Source: Gammaproteobacteria bacterium (GTDB lineage: Bacteria > Pseudomonadota > Gammaproteobacteria > Enterobacterales > Psychrobiaceae). From it: a stretch of 64,000 nt of DNA. Where the stretch lies: positions 186,001 through 250,000 of the forward strand of contig JABSRT010000002.1 in assembly GCA_013214945.1 (NCBI GenBank), in the 5' to 3' direction. Below the pieces are notes generated by a model. The model ran no database searches. It saw only the letters and a list, made by a program, of their open reading frames with translations, and was not told the origin of the DNA. The position numbers and the translations under genes are program-made. Below are positions 57,301 through 64,000 of the stretch, piece by piece (the stretch's first letter is position 1; each line of letters opens with the position of its first letter).

Positions 57301-57855
57301 ATGAAAACACAGGTAATTAAAGTCGTTGTCGGTTCTCGAAATCCGGTTAAAATTAATGCTGTACGCTTGGCACTGACGACCTTATTGGTCGGTGAGCAAA
57401 CTGATGTTTCACTCGAATGCCTCGGCATTGACGCCCCATCTAATGTGGCAGATCAGCCGATGACCGCTGATGAAACTCGTTTGGGCGCGATAAACCGGGT
57501 TAACTATTGTCAGCAGCATCATCAAGCCGATTATTACGTGGCGATTGAGGGTGGAGTTGATAACTTTAGTGATGGGCCGGCAACGTTCGCTTATATTGTG
57601 ATTGCCGACAAGCTAAAGCGGTCAATTGGTCGCAGTGCAATTTTGCCGCTACCGCCAGTGGTTTATCAGGCCTTGCAAGCTGGAGAGGAGCTAGGACATG
57701 TGATGGACCGTTTGTTCAATACCTTAAATATTAAACAAAAAGGTGGCGCAATCGGCCTGTTAACTCAGGGCGCAGCAACCCGTCAGAGTAATTACACCGA
57801 GGCATTGCTGCTGGCGATGGCACCGTTTATTTATCCTGAGCTTTATAGCGATTAG
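57301..57855 (+). CDS. yjjX: Inosine/xanthosine triphosphatase YjjX
   Basis: Phosphatase of the YjjX (ITPase/XTPase) family that removes non-canonical purine nucleoside triphosphates. The 184-residue protein starts VVVGSRNPVKINAVRLAL, with DETRLGAINRV and YYVAIEGGVDNF and the LPLPPVVYQAL and EELGHVMDRLF segments all recognisable from the E. coli protein. The ATG lies at 57301 with a weak ribosome site. It ends 35 bases before the fetB-like gene. Confidence 0.92.
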   Translation: MKTQVIKVVVGSRNPVKINAVRLALTTLLVGEQTDVSLECLGIDAPSNVADQPMTADETRLGAINRVNYCQQHHQADYYVAIEGGVDNFSDGPATFAYIVIADKLKRSIGRSAILPLPPVVYQALQAGEELGHVMDRLFNTLNIKQKGGAIGLLTQGAATRQSNYTEALLLAMAPFIYPELYSD

Positions 57856-57889
57856 CTGAACCAATTAATTTTACTCAACAGATTAGTCT

Positions 57890-58678
57890 ATGCAATCAAC
57901 ATTAGATATTAGCTGGTGGCAATTAGCCGGCTTTATGCTGGTGCTGTTTATACCAGTAATGATCAATCAACGCTTCAAATTAGCCTTGGGCCCCGACATC
58001 GCCATGGCTGTCGTGCGAATGACTTGCCAGTTAATTTTGGTGGGGCTTTATCTGCAGTATTTATTCGAACTTAATAATCCGTTAGTGACCTGCTTGTGGT
58101 TGCTTGTGATGTTATTGGTTGGCGCTAGCTCGATTTTAGGTAGCGCGAAATTACCAAAAAAGCGGCTTTATTTACCGGTACTTGCTGGGTTGGTGATCGG
58201 GCTATTGCCGTTGTTGCTGATTCTTCTGCTTGTTTTGCTGCGACCTAGCCCCGTATATAGCGCTCAATACCTCATCCCATTGGCTGGCATGTTATTAGGC
58301 AATAGTCTGAGTGGAAATATTGTGGCGCTCACTCGACTCTTTAGTAGTTTTAGTGATAAAAAGCCACAATACGAGGGGGCTTTAGCGTTGGGGGCGACCC
58401 CGGTGCAAGCAGCAGCACCTTTCGTACAGTCGGCATTGCAGCAATCATTAGCCCCGATTTTGGCGTCGATGACAACAACAGGATTAGTGACTTTGCCGGG
58501 CATGATGACTGGGCAAATACTTGGCGGTACCGACCCTATGATCGCGATAAAATATCAGTTGGTTATTATGGTCGCTATTTTTGTGATGCTTAGTCTTTCG
58601 GTTGTGACTACATTGGTGCTGGCGACCCGTCATGCGATTAATGATGCCGGACTCATTTTGATTCAGATCAGACCTTAG
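57890..58678 (+). CDS. fetB: FetB-like (UPF0014) ABC-type permease without an adjacent ATPase
   Basis: A 262-residue membrane protein with seven hydrophobic segments. The UPF0014/FetB pattern is clear: ALGPDIAMAVVRMTCQLILV, GMLLGNSLSGNIVALTRLF, ALALGATPVQAAAPFVQSAL, and TTGLVTLPGMMTGQILGGTD. In E. coli FetB works with the ATP-binding FetA to reduce toxicity of iron under oxidative stress. No fetA is adjacent here, upstream being yjjX and downstream mpl, so the ATPase would have to be elsewhere. Confidence 0.88.
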   Translation: MQSTLDISWWQLAGFMLVLFIPVMINQRFKLALGPDIAMAVVRMTCQLILVGLYLQYLFELNNPLVTCLWLLVMLLVGASSILGSAKLPKKRLYLPVLAGLVIGLLPLLLILLLVLLRPSPVYSAQYLIPLAGMLLGNSLSGNIVALTRLFSSFSDKKPQYEGALALGATPVQAAAPFVQSALQQSLAPILASMTTTGLVTLPGMMTGQILGGTDPMIAIKYQLVIMVAIFVMLSLSVVTTLVLATRHAINDAGLILIQIRP

Positions 58679-58720
58679 CATAAAGAAAAAATATTTTGTG
58701 GCACAGCTGGCGATAACCTT

Positions 58721-58729
58721 TGCTATGAT
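58721..58729 (+). promoter_or_regulatory. Extended -10 promoter of mpl
   Basis: TGCTATGAT fits TGn plus TATGAT (58724-58729). No clear -35. It lies 33 bases before the mpl ATG. Confidence 0.45.
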
Positions 58730-58761
58730 GTTAATAGTCTTAATAAATTATAGAATTTCAC

Positions 58762-60150
58762 ATGAAACACATTCATATTTTAGGTATTTGCGGCACCTTT
58801 ATGGGCGGCATTGCGATTTTAGCCCGAGAGTTAGGCTTTCGGGTTACTGGCAGTGATGCCAATGTTTATCCGCCAATGAGCACCCAGCTTGAGCAAAGTG
58901 GCATTGAATTGGTTGAAGGTTATGATCCTTCTCAGCTTGATCCTGCGCCTGATTTAGTGGTGGTTGGTAATGCAATGAGCCGGGGTAATGAATGTGTCGA
59001 ATATATGCTTAATCGCAATATTCCTTATACCTCGGGTCCGCAATGGTTACTGGAAAACTTGCTCAAAGATCGGTGGGTGATTGCCCTTTCAGGTACGCAC
59101 GGTAAAACCACCACCGCCAGCATGGTGGCATGGATCTTAGATCAAAATAATCAGCAGCCAGGCTTTTTAATTGGCGGTGTGCCACAGTGCTTAGGGGTCT
59201 CTGCTCGATTGGGTGAGGCGCCATTTTTTGTGATTGAAGCCGATGAATACGACACGGCCTTTTTTGATAAACGTTCTAAATTTGTCCATTACCGTCCCCG
59301 CACTTTAGTGATCAATAATCTTGAGTATGATCATGCCGATATATTTCCTGATCTGGCGGCTATTCAGCGCCAATTTCATCACTTAATTCGGATGGTGCCA
59401 GCAAACGGTTTAGTGATTTCTGAGCAAGGCGATAAGGCTGTTAGCGAAGTGTTAGAGCAGGGTTGTTGGAGTGAGCAGCAGTATTTGCAGGGCAAACACG
59501 GTGAAGACACCAGCCAATGGTCTTCTAAATTAGTCAAACTAGACGGCTCTGAGTTTGAGGTCTATTTCGAGGGGCAGTTGCAAGGCGCAGTTAAATGGTC
59601 GCAAATTGGTCAGCATAATGTCCACAATGCTTTAATGGCGATTGCTGCCGCGCGCCACGTCGGTATTTTACCCAAAGATGCGATTAAAACTTTAGCCAGT
59701 TTTGAGAATGCCAAACGTCGCTTGGAGCTAAAAGGCCAGGTCAACGAGGTGGTTGTTTATGACGATTTTGCCCACCACCCAACCGCGATCCATACTACGA
59801 TTGCTGGTTTACGGGCCAACGTAGGCCAGCAGCGAATTTTTGCTATTTTAGAGCCCCGTTCGAACACCATGAAACAAGGAGTGCACCAACATACCTTGTT
59901 TAATTCGATGAGTGAGGCCGACGCAATATTTTTATACCAGCCCGATGATATAGGTTGGGATATGCACGCGGCTGTTAATGGTAGTCAACTGCCAGTGCGA
60001 ATTGAACATGAGTTAGACGTATTGATTAAACATGTGGTTGAGCAGGCGCGGCCTGGCGACCAGCTATTGGTGATGAGCAATGGCGGTTTTGGTGGTATTC
60101 ACCAAAAATTACTCGATGCTCTGGCAATCAAATTTAAGGCGCAATCATGA
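58762..60150 (+). CDS. mpl: UDP-MurNAc:tripeptide ligase Mpl
   Basis: Peptidoglycan recycling enzyme that attaches the recovered tripeptide L-Ala-gamma-D-Glu-meso-DAP to UDP-MurNAc. The 462-residue protein resembles MurC: N-terminal [20 protein letters not shown] (6-25), ATP loop GTHGKT (111-116), [20 protein letters not shown], and [19 protein letters not shown]. It overlaps ubiX by four bases. Its presence implies meso-DAP in the cell wall and an active recycling pathway. Confidence 0.96.
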   Translation: MKHIHILGICGTFMGGIAILARELGFRVTGSDANVYPPMSTQLEQSGIELVEGYDPSQLDPAPDLVVVGNAMSRGNECVEYMLNRNIPYTSGPQWLLENLLKDRWVIALSGTHGKTTTASMVAWILDQNNQQPGFLIGGVPQCLGVSARLGEAPFFVIEADEYDTAFFDKRSKFVHYRPRTLVINNLEYDHADIFPDLAAIQRQFHHLIRMVPANGLVISEQGDKAVSEVLEQGCWSEQQYLQGKHGEDTSQWSSKLVKLDGSEFEVYFEGQLQGAVKWSQIGQHNVHNALMAIAAARHVGILPKDAIKTLASFENAKRRLELKGQVNEVVVYDDFAHHPTAIHTTIAGLRANVGQQRIFAILEPRSNTMKQGVHQHTLFNSMSEADAIFLYQPDDIGWDMHAAVNGSQLPVRIEHELDVLIKHVVEQARPGDQLLVMSNGGFGGIHQKLLDALAIKFKAQS

Positions 60151-60782
60151 CTGATACAAGTCTGAAATCAGATAATGACTTTGAACAAGCGGTGACCTTA
60201 GCGCTTACTGGCGCCTCGGGCGCGCCATATGGGTTAAGATTATTGCAACAGCTAGTTGCGGCAAATTGCCAAGTGGTGTTGTTACTGTCCGATGCCGCAA
60301 AGATCGTGCTGGCGACCGAAGTGGATATAAAATTGCCAGATAGCTTAGAAGATTGCCAGCAGTTTTTAAGCCAGCGTTTTAACGCCAAACCTAACCAAAT
60401 TCAACTGCATAGTCAATATGATTGGTTTTCAACTCCAGCATCGGGTTCGTCTTCACCCAAGAAAATGGTGATTTGTCCCTGCTCAATGGGCACCTTGTCA
60501 TCAATTCGTCATGGCGCCAGTAATAACCTAATTGAACGGGCTGCCGATGTTATTTTAAAAGAGCGTGGTCAGTTGATTATTGCTTGGCGTGAAAGCCCAC
60601 TATCAACTATTCACCTTGAGAATATGCTGGGCTTGTCACAAATGGGGGTAACCCTAATGCCGTTAGCACCGGGGTTTTATCATAAGCCAACAGAAATACA
60701 TGAGTTAATCGACTTTATGGTGGCGCGGGTTTTGGATCATTTACAAATTAAGCAATCGTTAGTATTGCCGTGGATGAAATAA
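60147..60782 (+). CDS. ubiX: Flavin prenyltransferase UbiX
   Basis: Makes the prenylated FMN cofactor for the ubiquinone decarboxylase UbiD. The 211-residue protein has the flavoprotein start [20 protein letters not shown], the [20 protein letters not shown] loop that binds FMN, and [20 protein letters not shown]. The ATG overlaps the mpl TGA (ATGA). mpl-ubiX is a common gene pair in Shewanella and Vibrio. UbiD is not in the window. Confidence 0.94.
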   Translation: MTDTSLKSDNDFEQAVTLALTGASGAPYGLRLLQQLVAANCQVVLLLSDAAKIVLATEVDIKLPDSLEDCQQFLSQRFNAKPNQIQLHSQYDWFSTPASGSSSPKKMVICPCSMGTLSSIRHGASNNLIERAADVILKERGQLIIAWRESPLSTIHLENMLGLSQMGVTLMPLAPGFYHKPTEIHELIDFMVARVLDHLQIKQSLVLPWMK

Positions 60783-60890
60783 AAATTGTGACGATGATCA
60801 TATTGTTGTTGGCTTGAATTAGCATCTGACCGGTTTAATGACTAGGATCGCAGCCAGTTTACTCTTAGTTACTGCCTAAACGGATACGTT

Positions 60891-61421
60891 ATGAAACATA
60901 CCACTGAAATTATGATCTCACAGCAAGAAATTGCCGATAAAGTTGCTGAACTTGGCCAGCAGATCCAAAGCCATTATCAAGACTCGGACAGTTTAATTCT
61001 GGTGACGCTATTGCGTGGTTCGGTAATCTTTATGGCTGATTTATGCCGAGTAATTGATGTGCCAATGTCATTAGATTTTATGACGGTATCTAGCTATGGC
61101 TCGAGCATGGAAAGTACCCGCGATGTTAGAATTTTAAGCGACTTAAGAGACGATATTAAAGGGCGTGATGTCTTAATCGTTGAAGATATTATTGATACGG
61201 GCAATACCTTATCGAAAATTGTTGAAATACTGGCATTGCGCGGCCCGAGCTCGCTAAAAATCTGTACTTTGCTTGATAAACCATCGCGCCGTGAAGTTGA
61301 AGTTAAGGTTGACTGGGTTGGTTTTGGTATTCCTGATGAGTTTGTAGTGGGTTATGGCATTGATTACGCACAGAAGTATCGTAATTTGCCATATATTGCT
61401 AAAGTTGTCCCACTAGATTAA
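60891..61421 (+). CDS. hpt: Hypoxanthine phosphoribosyltransferase
   Basis: Purine salvage enzyme: hypoxanthine (and guanine) plus PRPP to IMP/GMP. The 176-residue protein has the PRPP-binding signature [20 protein letters not shown], the [14 protein letters not shown] region, and [17 protein letters not shown] at the C-terminus. The PRPP it uses is made by the prs product encoded at 15877. A weak terminator follows at 61451-61483. Confidence 0.96.
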   Translation: MKHTTEIMISQQEIADKVAELGQQIQSHYQDSDSLILVTLLRGSVIFMADLCRVIDVPMSLDFMTVSSYGSSMESTRDVRILSDLRDDIKGRDVLIVEDIIDTGNTLSKIVEILALRGPSSLKICTLLDKPSRREVEVKVDWVGFGIPDEFVVGYGIDYAQKYRNLPYIAKVVPLD

Positions 61422-61450
61422 TTTTCTATCTAAATTACAGTATCTTAATC

Positions 61451-61483
61451 AACGCCTAGGTGAGTAGCCTGAGGCGTTTTTTT
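61451..61483 (+). terminator. Intrinsic terminator after hpt
   Basis: AACGCCT and AGGCGTT pair, extended by AGG/CCT with one bulged G, around TGAGTAG, and seven T follow. Confidence 0.8.
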
Positions 61484-61647
61484 ATATTCAAGATGAACGC
61501 AATACGCCAATGCTGCTCACGCACGAGCGCGGAGTGGTTTTTATAGTAAAAATCTTGTGATTATCATTTGATCGAAACGCCATTCTAATAGACAATATGC
61601 GCCCATAAAATTTATCCTAAAACAAGACCTAGTAGTCAGGAGTTTGT

Positions 61648-63642
61648 ATGCCGTCACGTAAAGATTTAGCCAATGCGATCCGCGCCTTGAGTATGGATGC
61701 TGTTCAGCAAGCCAACTCAGGTCACCCGGGTGCACCGATGGGAATGGCTGATATTGCCGAAGTATTATGGCGTGATTTCTTAAAGCACAATCCAGCGAAC
61801 CCTAATTGGGCCGATCGCGACCGTTTCATTTTGTCTAATGGCCACGGTTCAATGCTGTTGTATTCTCTATTACATCTTTCTGGTTACGAACTATCAATTG
61901 ACGATTTGAAGAACTTCCGTCAAATGGATTCTAAAACACCGGGTCACCCTGAATACGGTTATGCACCGGGTGTTGAAACAACGACTGGACCTTTAGGTCA
62001 AGGCCTAACCAATGCGGTAGGTATGGCTATTGCTGAGAAGACACTAGCAGCGCAGTTTAACCGCGCGGGTCACGATGTTGTTGATCACTTCACTTATACC
62101 TTTATGGGTGACGGTTGTTTAATGGAAGGTATTTCTCACGAAGCCTGTTCACTAGCCGGTACTTTAGGTCTAGGTAAGCTAGTTGCATTTTGGGATGACA
62201 ACGGTATTTCTATCGACGGTAACGTTGAAGGTTGGTTTACCGACGACACCGTTAAGCGTTTTGAAGCATACGGCTGGCATGTAATTAGCGATGTTGACGG
62301 TCACGATAGTGCCGCGATTAAAGCCGCTATTGAAGCCGCGCAGCAAGATACTAAGCGTCCAACGCTAATTTGTTGTAAAACGACCATCGGTTACGGGTCA
62401 CCAAACAAAGGCGGGACTCATGACTGTCACGGTGCCCCATTAGGTAAAGACGAAATCGCCGCAACCCGCGAATTCCTTAACTGGCCACACGCGGCGTTTG
62501 AAATTCCAACCGATATTCAAAACGATTGGAATGCTAAAGAGCAAGGTGCAAACCTTGAAGCGAGCTGGAATGACAAGTTTGCAGCTTATCAAGCGGCACA
62601 TCCTGAACTGGCTGCTGAATTACAGCGTCGTTTAAGCGGTGAATTACCAGCTAACTGGTCACAAGAAATGGATGCTTACATTAGCGATTTACAAGCTAAT
62701 CAAGGCAACATTGCGTCGCGTAAAGCGTCACTAAATACCTTAAACAAAATTGGTCCAATGTTACCAGAACTACTTGGTGGCAGTGCCGATTTAGCACCGT
62801 CTAACCTGACTATGTGGTCAGACACTAAAGCGATTACAGCTGACGATGCATCAGGTAACTACTTACACTACGGTGTTCGTGAGTTTGGTATGTCTGCAAT
62901 TATGAACGGCTTAGTATTGCACGGTGGCTTTAAGCCATACGGCGCTACATTCCTAATGTTTATGGAATACGCTCGTAACGCGCTACGCATGGCTGCATTG
63001 ATGGGCCAACCATCAATCTTTGTTTATACTCACGACTCAATTGGTCTGGGTGAAGATGGTCCTACGCACCAGCCAGTAGAGCAAATAGCATCATTGCGCT
63101 TAACACCTAACATGTCGACTTGGCGTCCATGTGATGAAGTGGAATCTGCGATTGCTTGGCGTCATGCGGTTGAACGTACCGATGGTCCAACCACGCTAAT
63201 TTTCTCGCGTCAAAACTTAGCACCACAAGCACGTGATGCCCAGCAGGTTAAAAATGCTGCGCGCGGCGGTTACATCTTAAAAGATTGTGAAGGTACGCCT
63301 GAGCTAATCTTAATCGCAACAGGTTCTGAAGTCGGTCTAGCTCATGATGCACTTAATGAATTAGTTGCGGCTGGTCATAAGGTTCGTTTGGTTTCTATGC
63401 CTGCAACTGACGTGTTTGAAAAGCAAGACGCTGCTTACAAAGAATCAGTGTTACCTGCGAGCGTTGCAGCTCGTGTTGCTGTAGAAGCCGGCATCGCTGA
63501 TTATTGGTACAAGTACGTTGGCCTAAACGGTAAAGTTGTTGGTATGACTACATTTGGTGAGTCGGCTCCAGCAGGTGACTTGTTTAAGCACTTTGGCTTT
63601 ACGGTCGAAAATGTTGTCGCTACCGCGAAATCGGTAATGTAA
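61648..63642 (+). CDS. tkt: Transketolase
   Basis: Thiamine pyrophosphate enzyme of the non-oxidative pentose phosphate pathway, moving two-carbon units between sugar phosphates. The 664-residue protein starts [20 protein letters not shown] and has [19 protein letters not shown], the TPP-Mg motif [17 protein letters not shown], and the pyrimidine-domain [25 protein letters not shown] lies upstream of the ATG at 61648. Codon use is visibly more biased than in its neighbours, as for a highly expressed gene. Epd follows, the standard tkt-epd arrangement. A terminator lies between them. Confidence 0.98.
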   Translation: MPSRKDLANAIRALSMDAVQQANSGHPGAPMGMADIAEVLWRDFLKHNPANPNWADRDRFILSNGHGSMLLYSLLHLSGYELSIDDLKNFRQMDSKTPGHPEYGYAPGVETTTGPLGQGLTNAVGMAIAEKTLAAQFNRAGHDVVDHFTYTFMGDGCLMEGISHEACSLAGTLGLGKLVAFWDDNGISIDGNVEGWFTDDTVKRFEAYGWHVISDVDGHDSAAIKAAIEAAQQDTKRPTLICCKTTIGYGSPNKGGTHDCHGAPLGKDEIAATREFLNWPHAAFEIPTDIQNDWNAKEQGANLEASWNDKFAAYQAAHPELAAELQRRLSGELPANWSQEMDAYISDLQANQGNIASRKASLNTLNKIGPMLPELLGGSADLAPSNLTMWSDTKAITADDASGNYLHYGVREFGMSAIMNGLVLHGGFKPYGATFLMFMEYARNALRMAALMGQPSIFVYTHDSIGLGEDGPTHQPVEQIASLRLTPNMSTWRPCDEVESAIAWRHAVERTDGPTTLIFSRQNLAPQARDAQQVKNAARGGYILKDCEGTPELILIATGSEVGLAHDALNELVAAGHKVRLVSMPATDVFEKQDAAYKESVLPASVAARVAVEAGIADYWYKYVGLNGKVVGMTTFGESAPAGDLFKHFGFTVENVVATAKSVM

Positions 63643-63649
63643 TCTCCCG

Positions 63650-63675
63650 AGGCCGCATTTAGCGGCCTTTTTTTT
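63650..63675 (+). terminator. Intrinsic terminator after tkt
   Basis: GGCCGC and GCGGCC pair around ATTTA and a run of eight or more T follows. It should attenuate transcription into epd. Confidence 0.92.
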
Positions 63676-63699
63676 CGTGGGTGCTCAGGAAAAAGTCCG

Positions 63700-64000
63700 A
63701 TGTCAAAATTAAGAGTCGCAATTAACGGCTATGGTCGAATTGGTCGTAGTATCTTGCGCGCTTATTATGAATCCTGCTGCACGGCAGGCATTCATGTTAA
63801 TAACCAACCTTGTTTTAGCGATCTCATTGAAATTGTCGCGATCAATGAATTGGCTGGGTCAGAGGGCATTGCTCATTTGACCCAATTTGATAGTAGCCAT
63901 GGTCGGTTTATTCATCCGGTTGCTGTTGATAATGAAACGCTGTGTATTCTCGATGACCGTATTGAGCTACTGCATATTGCAGACCCTGCATTGTTACCTT
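63700..64000 (+). CDS. epd: Erythrose-4-phosphate dehydrogenase, 3' end missing
   Basis: The first 100 codons of a GAPDH-family enzyme run off the window. ATG at 63700 has AGGA nine bases upstream. [20 protein letters not shown] is the NAD-binding start, and [20 protein letters not shown] with SHGRF resembles E. coli Epd more than GapA. Epd oxidises erythrose 4-phosphate to 4-phosphoerythronate for pyridoxal phosphate synthesis, the branch that also needs pdxJ in this window. An extra segment of about 12 residues ([14 protein letters not shown]) precedes the second strand compared with E. coli. The position after tkt supports Epd. Confidence 0.9.
   Translation, partial: MSKLRVAINGYGRIGRSILRAYYESCCTAGIHVNNQPCFSDLIEIVAINELAGSEGIAHLTQFDSSHGRFIHPVAVDNETLCILDDRIELLHIADPALLP

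Overview
The window is a stretch of chromosome from a marine-type gammaproteobacterium, most likely of the Alteromonadales (Shewanella/Psychrobium/Ferrimonas neighbourhood). This is inferred from gene order (motX-rnr-rlmB-rpsF; lolB-ispE-prs divergent from hemA-prfA-prmC-sirB2-sirB1-kdsA; gcvA-ygdD-rlmM; a full dcw cluster followed by lpxC, dciA, an M23 peptidase and secA) and from protein similarity. Base composition looks moderate in G+C and even. I saw no phage, insertion sequence transposase, CRISPR array, rRNA or complete tRNA. Most of the window is core housekeeping sequence.

Layout. 1-5635: the 3' part of lepA, then lepB, rnc, era, recO and pdxJ on the plus strand. 5688-7316: a DUF3530 exported protein and rluA on the minus strand. 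7443-11409: motX behind a sigma-28-like promoter, then rnr and rlmB. 11410-13245: the ribosomal operon rpsF-priB-rpsR-rplI, with a strong promoter and an RNA leader that fits the S6:S18 autoregulatory motif. 13272-15594 (minus): an unusual four-gene operon of two DUF1538 membrane proteins, a divergent P-II-like protein and a CBS-pair protein. This is the best candidate for an undescribed system. 15877-18389 (minus): prs, ispE, lolB. 18534-24326: hemA, prfA, prmC, sirB2, sirB1, kdsA. 24504-26985: gcvA, ygdD, rlmM. 27039-29847: mmsA with a divergent LysR regulator and a small YjfB-like protein. 30190-32346 (minus): a VTT-domain/flavin disulfide reductase fusion.

32571-50520 is the complete division and cell wall cluster mraZ-rsmH-ftsL-ftsI-murE-murF-mraY-murD-ftsW-murG-murC-ddlB-ftsQ-ftsA-ftsZ, followed by lpxC. 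A sigma-70 promoter and four 10-bp-phased MraZ-type boxes precede it. Genes overlap or nearly touch through most of the cluster. 50547-54783: dciA, an M23 peptidase and secA. 54842-55157: a probable decayed STAS-like gene. 55333-57073: a P-II gene (glnK) and amtB behind an NtrC-type box and a sigma-54-like promoter. 57301-63642: yjjX, a lone fetB-like permease, mpl, ubiX, hpt, tkt. The start of epd runs off the end.

Non-coding signals include an inverted pair of MITE-like palindromic repeats (after prmC and after gcvA), several intrinsic terminators, LysR-type dyads upstream of gcvA and between mmsA and its divergent regulator, and hairpins without U-tracts. All calls come from reading the sequence and from family knowledge; no database search was run.
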